Part shown: one piece after another, positions 40,001 to 48,992 of the stretch
Position numbering within the stretch: position 1 is the stretch's first letter
Layout: every line of letters starts with the position of its first letter
NCBI GenBank assembly: GCA_030037775.1
Contig: JASHQB010000038.1
Location: 1 to 64,000 of the forward strand
Length of the DNA stretch: 64,000 nucleotides
DNA from: Candidatus Acidiferrales bacterium
GTDB taxonomy: Bacteria; Acidobacteriota; Terriglobia; Acidiferrales; UBA7541
Direction: 5' to 3'
The notes under the pieces: model-generated
Databases searched by the model: none
Told to the model about the DNA's origin: nothing
The model's input: the letters and a program-made list of their open reading frames with translations, nothing else
Position numbers and translations under genes: made by a program

Positions 40001-40369
40001 ACGAACCAATTCTCGGGCTCAGGCGGCGACTGGATGCCGTGGGCGTTCAAGCACGTAGGCGTGGGGCCGACCATTGGCGAAAGAACTTGGGGAGGGCTGG
40101 TGGGAATCTACGGATACCCGGAGCTGATTGATGGGGGGGCAGTGACGGCGCCGCGCGTGGCGTTCTTCAATCCGAACGGCACGTGGGATGTGGAAAACCA
40201 CGGAGTGCCGCCGGATGTACCGATCATTCTGGACCCGAAGGCGTGGCGCGAAGGGCACGACGTGCAACTGGAGAAGGCCATTTCTGTGGCGATGGAGGAG
40301 TTGAAGAAGAATCCACTGCCGAAGCCGAAGGTGCCGGCGTTCCCGAACTATTCGAAGGATGCGCACTAG
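37094..40369 (+). CDS. tricorn protease-like S41 family peptidase with PDZ and propeller domains
   Basis: Signal peptide from ATG 37094; propeller repeats ([29 protein letters not shown]); [34 protein letters not shown]. Confidence 0.92.
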   Translation: [1091 protein letters not shown]

Positions 40370-40398
40370 AAGCTGGATTGGTATTTTGGGAAGCAGAG

Positions 40399-40440
40399 AG
40401 ACGGCTCGCAGCGAAACAAGGCGGCGAGCCGTTTTCTTTT
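40399..40440 (+). terminator. intrinsic terminator after tricorn-like gene
   Basis: ACGGCTCGC/GCGAGCCGT stem then TTTCTTTTT. Confidence 0.8.
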
Positions 40441-40501
40441 TGGAAGGAGAATCGCGGAGCGTTGGCGCGCATCCGATCACTTTTCGAGGAGGAGAGAGCT
40501 T

Positions 40502-40921
40502 ATGCCATCCACTTCAAAAAGAATTTCGTTTCCGCCGCCATCAGCACTTGGGCCATTGCCATTTTCGAATGGTGTGCTTGTTGGCGATACGTTTTACATG
40601 AGCGGGCACCTAGGGCTCGATCCGGCGACAAAAAAGCCGCCGGCAGATGCGGAGCAGGAAGCGCGGTTGGTGCTGGACGGGTTCCGCGAGACGCTTTCGC
40701 GGGCGAAGCTGGGGATGGAGGATTTGGTTTTCGTGCAGGTGTTTTGCTCGGACGTTACGCTCTTCGATAAATTCAACGCGGTCTACCGGACATATTTTTC
40801 GGGAGAATTTCCGGCGCGGGCGTTTTTGGGATCGGGGCCGCTGCTGTTTGGGGCGAGGTTTGAGGTTCAAGGGATTGCGGTGAAACAACTGAAGCGCCGG
40901 AGCAAGAAGCGCCGAGGGTGA
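40502..40921 (+). CDS. RidA family protein
   Basis: PFSNGVLVGDTFYMSGHLGLDPATKKPP...RAFLGSGPLLFGARFEVQGIAV. Confidence 0.9.
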   Translation: MPSTSKRISFPPPSALGPLPFSNGVLVGDTFYMSGHLGLDPATKKPPADAEQEARLVLDGFRETLSRAKLGMEDLVFVQVFCSDVTLFDKFNAVYRTYFSGEFPARAFLGSGPLLFGARFEVQGIAVKQLKRRSKKRRG

Positions 40922-41065
40922 ACGGTCCGGTCAAAGGCAATCGAGCGGGGCCCATCCATACTTAGGCCAGCCAAAATGTCTTTTTGCGTGAGCGGCTGAG
41001 GCTGGCACCTTACTGAATTGTTCCCGTAACATTTGAAGCTTGGCGAGAAGTTGAGCGAGGCGACC

Positions 41066-41554
41066 ATGCATATTGAAAACGCCGATGCGCCGGAATTTCT
41101 CGAGACGGTGCGGAAATTGTTTCACGAATATGAAGCGAGCATCAAGGTGGATTTGTGCTTTCAGGGATTCGAGAAGGAGCTGGCGGAGCTTCCGGGAGAA
41201 TACGCGCGGCCAAGCGGGCGATTGCTGCTGGCGTTTGATGGCAGCGAAGTAGCAGGATGCGGGGCGCTGCGGCGGCTGGACAGCGATATCTGCGAGATGA
41301 AGCGGCTGTATGTGCGGCCGGAGCATCAAGGAAAGTCGATTGGGGCGGCGCTGGCGCGTACGCTGATCGAGCAGGCAAGAGAAGCGGGCTACGCACGGAT
41401 GCGGTTGGACACCATGCCGTCGATGGCACGAGCGATTGCGATGTACTGGTCGCTGGGATTTCGAGAGATTGCGGCGTACCGATTCAACCCCGTGCCGGGC
41501 GCACTGTTTTTTGAATTGGCGCTCGCGGAAGCAAAGTTTTCGCGCAAGCTATGA
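41066..41554 (+). CDS. GNAT family N-acetyltransferase
   Basis: EMKRLYVRPEHQGKSIGAALARTLIEQAREAGYARMRLDT. Confidence 0.92.
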   Translation: MHIENADAPEFLETVRKLFHEYEASIKVDLCFQGFEKELAELPGEYARPSGRLLLAFDGSEVAGCGALRRLDSDICEMKRLYVRPEHQGKSIGAALARTLIEQAREAGYARMRLDTMPSMARAIAMYWSLGFREIAAYRFNPVPGALFFELALAEAKFSRKL

Positions 41555-42586
41555 AGACGAAAGTTTCGACGAGGGCGAATTCTCAGCGCCGACTTCGATA
41601 TGGGCCGCGATGTTGCGGGAGGCAGGCAAGCGTCCCAAGAGAAAAGCGACAAGGCCGGCGATGAGGCCGCCACTGATGATGACGGCTTCCCAGGCGAGGC
41701 CGACGGCGACGGTTTTGACGGGAGGCGCGCCGAAAGGAACGAGCAGGACGACGAGAGCGGCTTCGCGTACGCCGATGCCGCCCTGGGTGATGGGAATCAG
41801 GGCGGAGAATTTGGCGAGAGGCCAAGCAAAAAGCCAGGCGCGGAACAACAGATGCAAGCCGGTGGCGCCGGCGACGCGCGAAGTGAGCCAGATAAAGCTT
41901 CCCTGAGCCATCAATCCCAAGCAAAGAGCGGCAGCGACGTTTTGTGGCTTGCGTCGCATGGAACGCGCCGCGCGGCGCAACCGGATGACGCGGCGGCGCA
42001 ACGAGAAGGATGTTTTGCGCGCGGGAAACCACAAGATCGCCGGCAGAAGCAGCGCGAGAAGTACGGCGAGGACAATCCCAGAGATTACGAAAACGCGACG
42101 GGCCTCAAGAGGCAGCGCTCCGGGAACCAGGACAGCCCCGAGAATAATGAGTAGCGCGAGCGCGGCGAAATCGAGGATGCGGTCGAGAAGGCCTCCCAGG
42201 AAGACTGCGGCCCTCCCCTGACCGCTGCGGAGAGCGAGCGCGCCACGAACTACATCACCACCGACGATGGAAGGCAGAAAAAGGGTGCTGAAAAGGCCGG
42301 AGAAGTAGAAACGCACGGACTGGCGAAAGGTGAGGCGTGCGCCGGCCAAGTTCACCAACATGCGCCATTTATTGAGGGCGATGAGATGCGCGCCCAAGTA
42401 GCCGGCGATCACCAGCAGCCAGAGATGCGGAGGCAAGCGGCGGAGGGTGCTCCAAACTTCGGCAAGGGGCAGGAAACGAAAGAGGACGAAAAGGGCGAGG
42501 ATGCTGCCACAGACACGCAGCATGGCGACAAGCCACGGGTGGCGGGCGAGAGCCTTTTTCAGGGTTAGGAGCAGGGTCACGGTCAT
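41549..42586 (-). CDS. flippase-like (lysylphosphatidylglycerol synthase TM region family) membrane protein
   Basis: Multi-TM; RFYFSGLFSTLFLPSIVGGDVVRGALAL; ITQGGIGVREAALV. Confidence 0.88.
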   Translation of the reverse strand: MTVTLLLTLKKALARHPWLVAMLRVCGSILALFVLFRFLPLAEVWSTLRRLPPHLWLLVIAGYLGAHLIALNKWRMLVNLAGARLTFRQSVRFYFSGLFSTLFLPSIVGGDVVRGALALRSGQGRAAVFLGGLLDRILDFAALALLIILGAVLVPGALPLEARRVFVISGIVLAVLLALLLPAILWFPARKTSFSLRRRVIRLRRAARSMRRKPQNVAAALCLGLMAQGSFIWLTSRVAGATGLHLLFRAWLFAWPLAKFSALIPITQGGIGVREAALVVLLVPFGAPPVKTVAVGLAWEAVIISGGLIAGLVAFLLGRLPASRNIAAHIEVGAENSPSSKLSSS

Positions 42587-42606
42587 TGCCTATTCAGCGA
42601 GCCATT

Positions 42607-42667
42607 ATGCCTGCATTCGGAAATGAATGTGGCCGGAGGCAAGCGAAGTGCTTGCGCCACAAGGCAT
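42607..42667. repeat. intergenic extended palindrome
   Basis: ATGCCT ... GTGGC(N)GCAAGC-GAAGT-GCTTGC-GCCAC ... AGGCAT; plus direct repeat GCATTCGGAA at both edges. Confidence 0.5.
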
Positions 42668-42716
42668 TCGGAATTAAGGTACTGGCTCGGCTAGACCGCC
42701 GAAGCTGGGAGACTTT

Positions 42717-43733
42717 GTGACCAAAAAGAAGATTCGCGTGGTGCAGTACGGGGTTGGGCCAATTGGGGCGTCGATTGTGCGCCTGATGAGACAAAAAAAC
42801 GCGGTGGAAATTGCAGGAGCGATCGATTCGGATCCGGCGAAGGCGGGACGGGATTTGGGCGAAGTGGTGGGAGCGCCAGACGCTCCCTGGGGAATCGCCA
42901 TATCGGCGGACGCGGCAAGCGCGCTGGGCGGGCAGGTGGACGTGGTGATGCATTGCACGTCGTCGTACTTGAAGGACGTGGCCGGGCAATTGCTGGCGTG
43001 CATCGAGGCGGGATGCTGCGTGGTTTCGACGTGCGAGGAGCTGGCGTACCCATTCCGGAAACATCCGGAGCTTTCGGCAAAGCTGGACGAGGCGGCGAAG
43101 GAAGAAGGAGTAGCAATTGTGGGAACGGGCGTGAATCCAGGGTTCGTGATGGACAAGCTGGTGCTGACGTTGGCGGCGGTGTCGCAGCGAGTGGACTCGG
43201 CGCGCAGCATAAGGATCGTGGACGCATCGAAGCGGCGGCTGCCGTTGCAGAAGAAGATTGGCGCGGGGATGACGCCGGAAGAGTTTCGCGAACGAGTGGC
43301 GGCGGGAGTGATCAAACATCATGGCTTGCCGGAGTCGGTGGCGATGGTCGGCGACGCTTTGGGCTTTGAGCTGGAGCAGATTACGGAGACGATTCAGCCG
43401 GTGATCGCGGAAGAGGCGGTGCAGACGGAATACCTCCGCGTGGAAGCGGGCCAAGTGGCAGGAGTGCATCAGGTGGCGCGCGGGGTTGGCGGAGGCGCGG
43501 AGAAGATCTTCATGGAGCTGAAGATGTATGTGGGCGCGAAGGATCCGGCGGATACAGTGGCGCTGGCGGGAGAGCCGAATATCAGTTTGACGGTGCCGGG
43601 CGGAACGCACGGCGACATTGCGACCGCGGCAGTGGCGGTGAACGCGATTCCGACCATCCTGGCCGCGGTGGCAGGGTTGCGCACCGGGCGGGATTTGCCG
43701 TTTAGTTACTTTGCGCCAAACGCGGCGCCGTAA
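42717..43733 (+). CDS. dihydrodipicolinate-reductase-like NAD(P)-binding protein
   Basis: IRVVQYGVGPIGASIVRLMRQKNAVEIAGAIDSDPAKAGRDLGEV; GTGVNPGFVMDKL; GTG start. Confidence 0.82.
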   Translation: MTKKKIRVVQYGVGPIGASIVRLMRQKNAVEIAGAIDSDPAKAGRDLGEVVGAPDAPWGIAISADAASALGGQVDVVMHCTSSYLKDVAGQLLACIEAGCCVVSTCEELAYPFRKHPELSAKLDEAAKEEGVAIVGTGVNPGFVMDKLVLTLAAVSQRVDSARSIRIVDASKRRLPLQKKIGAGMTPEEFRERVAAGVIKHHGLPESVAMVGDALGFELEQITETIQPVIAEEAVQTEYLRVEAGQVAGVHQVARGVGGGAEKIFMELKMYVGAKDPADTVALAGEPNISLTVPGGTHGDIATAAVAVNAIPTILAAVAGLRTGRDLPFSYFAPNAAP

Positions 43734-43829
43734 CACTAGTGATGCGGTTCTGGCGCAAAAGAAGCCACCCGAAAATGAGCAAGGTCTCCAGCGGCACCTT
43801 GCGCGAGAAGATCCAGCGCGCTTGGACTG

Positions 43830-44633
43830 CTATCCACGCTGAATTTCGAGCGTGAAATCGGGATTCATCAACGACGCGCCGCCATCCACGGCGATTACTT
43901 GGCCAGTGACCCAGCCAGCTTCTTCCGAAGACAGAAGGGCCACGGCGTTGCCGATGTCCGCAGGCGTTCCCAACCGGCCCATCGGCGTCCAACCTGCTAG
44001 GTGCCAAGCACGCAACCCGTCCTGCACGGCTTGTGGCAGGGCATTCAAGACGCTGTCCTCGGTAACGCCGGGACTGAGAGCATTCACGGTGATACCGCGG
44101 CTGGCCAACGCCACAGCGAAGTAGCGAACCAACGACTCCAGCGCTGCCTTAGCTGATCCTTGGGCGACATAAGGCTGCCAGCCACCGGTGAGACCGGCAG
44201 GACGGTAGGTGATGGCGATGATCCTGCCGCCCTTGCCCATGAGCTGGGCCGCCTCCTGCGCTCCCACGAGAAACGCCTTGGCCTGCGAATCGACGGCCCT
44301 GTCCCACTGTTCTGGTGTGATCTCTAAGGGAGGCCGATAGTAGGTAAAGATCTCGCCGAGAGCGTTGCTCACAAAGATGTCCAAGCGGCCGAAGGCGGCT
44401 TGAACTTCTTTGAGCATCCGGCGTACATCCTCAGGGCGCGAGACGTCGGCCTGGATAATCAAACCATCGGAGCCTCGTTCGCGAACCTTCGCGAGCGTAT
44501 CGCTAGCAGCAGCCTTATCCTGGCGATAGTTGATGGCTACCTTCACACCCTTCTCGGCCAGCTTCAAAACAATACCGCGACCAATTCCGCGTGAGCCTCC
44601 GGTGACCAGCGCATGTTTTCCTGTGAGTGACAT
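43830..44633 (-). CDS. SDR family oxidoreductase
   Basis: LTGKHALVTGGSRGIGRGIVLKLAEKG; VNALSPGVTEDSVL. Confidence 0.93.
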   Translation of the reverse strand: MSLTGKHALVTGGSRGIGRGIVLKLAEKGVKVAINYRQDKAAASDTLAKVRERGSDGLIIQADVSRPEDVRRMLKEVQAAFGRLDIFVSNALGEIFTYYRPPLEITPEQWDRAVDSQAKAFLVGAQEAAQLMGKGGRIIAITYRPAGLTGGWQPYVAQGSAKAALESLVRYFAVALASRGITVNALSPGVTEDSVLNALPQAVQDGLRAWHLAGWTPMGRLGTPADIGNAVALLSSEEAGWVTGQVIAVDGGASLMNPDFTLEIQRG

Positions 44634-44861
44634 ACGACCCTCCTCTGCTGAAGTCGGTGAATGGCAAAGTTTCCTTGGGGCCGTTAGCCGGGGGGAATTG
44701 ACATCGCAACCTCGTCGGCTGCGTGCCCAAGAGTTTAATCACGAAAACCTTGTTATGCAAAGGAACGGCGGGCGCTGAACCGGTGGTAATCGTGAGCAAA
44801 GCCGAGCGCCAATCTAGTTGTCAGTTCTTTGCGCCTAGGGGAGTGCTGTGACGCTTAGAAT

Positions 44862-45731
44862 TCAGTTTTTCTTCCAGTAGGAGGCGATGGCGGCGTAGTC
44901 GACGTCGGATTTTGCCGCGGCTTTGACGGCGGAATAGGCGTGGTAGGCAGCCGCGCCCGCAGGAAGTTCGATGCCGTTTTCCTTGGCAAGCTCCATGGCG
45001 AGGCGAATGTCTTTGAGCATGAGCCGCAAAGGGAAACTCGGAGTGAAATCACGTTTGAGCATGAACGGAGCTTTGACGTCGAGAACCGCCGCGCGGCCCA
45101 TGCTGGATTGCAGGACTTCGATGAGCTTGGCGGGCTCGACGCCGGAGCTGGTGACGAGCTCGAGGCCTTCGGCGAGGGCTTCGACTTCGAGGGCCAGGAT
45201 CAAGTTCATGGCGAGCTTGACGGTTTGGCCGGCGCCGTTGGGACCGAGAAGGAAGAAACGCTTGCCGACGGCTTGAAGGATGGGCTCGACGCGGTCGAGG
45301 ACTTCTTTTTTTCCGCCAACCATGAAAATCAGCTCGCCCTTTTCGGCGCCCCAGGTGCCGCCGGTGACGGGCGCGTCGAGGAAATCGACGGATTGGTCAG
45401 CGCAAGCTTTGGAGACGCGGCGGGCGAGGGCGGGAGAAACGGTGCTGGAATCGATGAGCACACTGCCCTTCTTGAGACCGGCGAGTGCGCCCTGATTGCC
45501 CCAAAGAACTTCTTCGAGCGCCGGAGGGTCGCTGACGATGGTGAATAAGACATCGGCCTGAGAGGCGGCATCCTGCGGGGACTTGGCGACGCTGGCACCC
45601 TGGGCGGCGAGTTTTTGCGCTTTTTCGGCGGTGCGATTCCAAACGGTAAGCGGAAATCCGGCCTTGAGTAAGTTTGCGCCCATCGGCGCGCCCATGAGTC
45701 CGAGTCCGATGAGTCCCACGCGTGGCTTCAT
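44862..45731 (-). CDS. NAD(P)-dependent oxidoreductase (3-hydroxyisobutyrate dehydrogenase family)
   Basis: VGLIGLGLMGAPMGANLLKAGFPLTVWNRT; FLDAPVTGGTWGAEKGEL. Confidence 0.95.
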   Translation of the reverse strand: MKPRVGLIGLGLMGAPMGANLLKAGFPLTVWNRTAEKAQKLAAQGASVAKSPQDAASQADVLFTIVSDPPALEEVLWGNQGALAGLKKGSVLIDSSTVSPALARRVSKACADQSVDFLDAPVTGGTWGAEKGELIFMVGGKKEVLDRVEPILQAVGKRFFLLGPNGAGQTVKLAMNLILALEVEALAEGLELVTSSGVEPAKLIEVLQSSMGRAAVLDVKAPFMLKRDFTPSFPLRLMLKDIRLAMELAKENGIELPAGAAAYHAYSAVKAAAKSDVDYAAIASYWKKN

Positions 45732-45828
45732 GACGTTTTCCTCCCGTTTGCCGAGGGATGACTATACCTGCTGAAAGATGCGGGAGAAAACGAAATCGTG
45801 GCCGGGAGGGAGAGTTGCGGGGCGCTAG

Positions 45829-46062
45829 CTAGGCGGCCGGGGCGGGTTCGGGCTGGTGGAGAATTTCGCGGATGCGCAGGATCGCGGCATAGGGGATGGC
45901 GATGCGCACAGTGCTTTGGCGGCCAAACTGAGAGAAGCGGTCTTCGAGATGAATGTGCTGGCCCGAGTCGCTCGCGAGGGTTGCAGTGACGCACATATGG
46001 ATGTCGGCAGCGCGGTAACTAACTTCTACACGTTTACCGAGGAGGTAGGCAAACGATGACAT
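45829..46062 (-). CDS. hypothetical protein
   Basis: MSSFAYLLGKRVEVSYRAADIHMCVTATLASDSGQHIHLEDRF...; short plausible ORF. Confidence 0.5.
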   Translation of the reverse strand: MSSFAYLLGKRVEVSYRAADIHMCVTATLASDSGQHIHLEDRFSQFGRQSTVRIAIPYAAILRIREILHQPEPAPAA

Positions 46063-46142
46063 GGAGGCAGAGTAAAGAGGCACAGGGGAGGGGTCAATAG
46101 TACGAACGGGAAAGCTGTGGAAAACGTAGAGGGGCGAACGAG

Positions 46143-48605
46143 TCAGGCGAGGACGCTGAATTCGACGCGATTGCGGAAGGAGTCGATGCGCTCGGCGCGG
46201 ACGCGCAGGCGGCCACCGAGATGGAATTCGCGGCGGGCGCCCGAGTTTTTGCGGGAGCGGAGGGATTCGGCGACGATGGCGTGGTCGCTTTCGCGATAAC
46301 GGAAACGGGCGCTGAACGTTTCTTCGAGGCGGTCGATGGGGACGAGGCCTTCGACGAAGACGTCAAAAAGTTCGACGAAGAAGCCGAATTTTTGGACGGA
46401 GATGATGAGGGCGTCGTATTCCTCGCCGAGATGGCCTTCCATGTACTGGACGGTCTTCCAGTCCATCAATTCGCGCTCGGCGGCATCGGCGCGGCGCTCC
46501 GCTTCGGAGGTTTCCACGGCAATTTCCTGCAATTCGGATTCGCGATAAGGACCTTTGGTGGCGGAGGGATTTTCGAGGGCCCATTTGAGGATGCGATGGA
46601 CGATGAGGTCCGGATAGCGGCGGATGGGCGAAGTGAAATGGGTGTAATGATCAGCGGCGAGGGCGAAATGGCCGAGCGGCTCGGCGGCGTAGCGGGCCTG
46701 CTTGAGAGAGCGAAGCATGAGGTAAGAGAGGATGCGCTCCTCGGGCTTGCCGGCGATTTTTGCGGTGAGGCGCTGATAGTGCTGCGGGCGGATGGCGATG
46801 TCTCCGGAGGGAAGAGCGACGTGCATGGGGCGCATGCGGCTGTGGCGCTCGCGGCCGGCGGGACGCACGCTGCCGTGGCGGACGGCGATGCGGCGCTCGG
46901 AGAGGTCTTCGACGCCGAAGGAGTAGCCGAAGGCGCGGGCGAGCTCCTCAAATTCGAGGACCTTTTTGGCGTCGGGCTTTTCGTGAACGCGATGCAGCGA
47001 GGGGATTCCGCGGCGTTCGAGATAAGCGGCGACGGCTTCGTTGGCGGCGAGCATGAACTCCTCGATGATGCGGTGGGCGATGTTGCGCACGCTGCGGGAG
47101 ATGCCGATCATTCGGCCGGCGGCGTCGAATTCAATGATGGGCTCGGGCAAATCGAAATCGATGGAGCCGCGAGCGACGCGGCGGGCGTTGAGGGCCAGGG
47201 CGAGAGTTTTCATGCGGCGGAAATTTTCGACAAGCGAAGAGTAACGCGCGGTCATTTCGGCGTCGCCTTCGAGGACTTTGTGGACGTTGGTGTAGGTCAT
47301 GCGCTCGACGGAACGGATTACGCCGGGAGTGAACTCGGTGCTGAGGGTATTGCCTTCCGCGTCGAGCTGAAGAATGGCGCTCATGACCAGGCGGTCGACG
47401 CGAGGATTGAGAGAGCAGATTCCGTTGGAGAGCTCTTCGGGGAGCATGGGAACGGCGCGGTCGGGGAAATAAACGGAGGTGCCGCGCAGACGGGCTTCGC
47501 GGTCAAGTTCGGAGGCGCGGCGAACGTAATGGGCGACGTCGGCGATATGCACCTGAAGCTCGAAACCGCCGCCGGGGCGAGGCGCGACGTGGACGGCGTC
47601 GTCGAAATCCTTGGCGGTCTCTCCGTCGATGGTGACGATGGAGAGATGGCGAAAATCGCGGCGGCCGGAAAGATCTGCGGGCTGGACTTGCTGAGGGATG
47701 GCGCGGGCTTGGGCCAGAACTTCATCGGGGAAGATGTGAGGGAGATGGTGTTTGCGAATTACGATTTCGACGTCGACTCCCATTTCGCCGTGACGACCAA
47801 GAATCTCGACAACGCGGCCCGCGGGAGCCGCGCCGCCGCGCGGGTAGCGCGTGATTTCGACGTCGACGACGGCGCCGTCGAGTTCAGGGAGGCGCGAGCG
47901 GCGGCTGGCGCGGGGTGCTTCGGCGGGAGAGAGCTTGAGTTTTTCGCGCAGCGCGGGCGTCAGTTCGTCGCCGGGCGGAATGATGATTTCGTGGGCGAGG
48001 CGCGTTTCGTAAGGCAGCACGACATTGCCGTGCGGGCCGTAACGGAAGAGGCCGACGACGGTGGGATGAGCGCGCGCGGTGACTTTTTCGATGCGGCCTT
48101 CGAAGCGACCATCGGGATGACGGCGCACGATGCGGGCGAGGACGTGGTCGCCGTGCATGGCGTCGCCCATGGCTTCTGAGCCGACGAAGAGGTCGCCGTC
48201 CATGTTGGGTATGGGTTTGTCGGGAACGACGAAGCCGTAGCCGTCACGATGGGCGACGAGGCGGCCAGCGATGAGATTGAGGTCCTGGCGAGCGTGCCGG
48301 GTTTCGCGTACCGGCGCGGCGGGCGCGGGGTGTGGCGTGCGCGCGGGCACCTTGCGATCGGGACGCTGGCCGGTGAGACGGAAGCGGCCATGCGATTCGT
48401 CAACGTCGCCGCTGCGTTTCAGGCGAGAGAGCAGCTTAGGTAAAGAGCGGCGGCCCCAGTGGCGCAGGTGCAGCGCGGAGGCAATTTCGCGAATGCTCTG
48501 CGAGCGGCCGACCGTGGAAAGATGGGCCAGCAGGCCGGCTTCGTCGATTTCCTCGGGCGGCGAAGGCGGACGGTTTTGATCAGAGTGGCGGTCTTTTTTC
48601 TTCAT
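46143..48605 (-). CDS. rnr: ribonuclease R (RNB domain, S1 domain)
   Basis: VTIDGETAKDFDDAVHV; HIADVAHYVRRASELDREARLRGTSVYFPDRAVPMLPEELSNGICSLNP; HFTSPIRRYPDLIVHR; likely start MKKKDRHSDQ. Confidence 0.93.
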   Translation of the reverse strand: MKKKDRHSDQNRPPSPPEEIDEAGLLAHLSTVGRSQSIREIASALHLRHWGRRSLPKLLSRLKRSGDVDESHGRFRLTGQRPDRKVPARTPHPAPAAPVRETRHARQDLNLIAGRLVAHRDGYGFVVPDKPIPNMDGDLFVGSEAMGDAMHGDHVLARIVRRHPDGRFEGRIEKVTARAHPTVVGLFRYGPHGNVVLPYETRLAHEIIIPPGDELTPALREKLKLSPAEAPRASRRSRLPELDGAVVDVEITRYPRGGAAPAGRVVEILGRHGEMGVDVEIVIRKHHLPHIFPDEVLAQARAIPQQVQPADLSGRRDFRHLSIVTIDGETAKDFDDAVHVAPRPGGGFELQVHIADVAHYVRRASELDREARLRGTSVYFPDRAVPMLPEELSNGICSLNPRVDRLVMSAILQLDAEGNTLSTEFTPGVIRSVERMTYTNVHKVLEGDAEMTARYSSLVENFRRMKTLALALNARRVARGSIDFDLPEPIIEFDAAGRMIGISRSVRNIAHRIIEEFMLAANEAVAAYLERRGIPSLHRVHEKPDAKKVLEFEELARAFGYSFGVEDLSERRIAVRHGSVRPAGRERHSRMRPMHVALPSGDIAIRPQHYQRLTAKIAGKPEERILSYLMLRSLKQARYAAEPLGHFALAADHYTHFTSPIRRYPDLIVHRILKWALENPSATKGPYRESELQEIAVETSEAERRADAAERELMDWKTVQYMEGHLGEEYDALIISVQKFGFFVELFDVFVEGLVPIDRLEETFSARFRYRESDHAIVAESLRSRKNSGARREFHLGGRLRVRAERIDSFRNRVEFSVLA

Positions 48606-48781
48606 GAAAGGTGCGGAGGCAAAGGGACCATTCGGCGTCGAAACTTCGCGCCGATTCTCCGATTTCATTGTATGGCCCCGGCGCGGAATCGCCCGCAACT
48701 TTTTTCGGAGGGCGGGGTTTGATTCGGAGTCAAATCCGTTACCTGCCCCCAAGCGGGAACGGGACTCACACCCCAGGGACA

Positions 48782-48817
48782 TGGGAGGCGATTTGACAAG
48801 TCGCCTCCCAGTTTTTT
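48782..48817 (+). terminator. orphan plus-strand intrinsic terminator
   Basis: TGGGAGGCGA/TCGCCTCCCA 10-bp stem then GTTTTTTC; no plus-strand CDS upstream. Confidence 0.6.
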
Positions 48818-48992
48818 CAGCGAACCGTTCCACGAGGGCTGTTCTGCTTCGCGCTTGTACGCGCGGCCGGGGTTGGAGATGACCTGACCTGTCCTGCGCC
48901 GGTCAGCTGTCCTTTGGAACAAATAACCCTTTAGAAGCGAATCGAGTGACGGCCACTCGAATGGCCAAATATTCCGCTATGCTTGGTTTCGC

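Noticed and set aside
46221-48179. 652-aa plus-strand ORF opposite RNase R
   Set aside because: Low-complexity Gly/Asp/Glu composition typical of shadow ORFs; RNase R frame has clear motifs
48700-48790. Possible tRNA-like fold upstream of rnr
   Set aside because: No convincing T-loop GTTCGAATC, acceptor stem or CCA; does not fold as cloverleaf by eye
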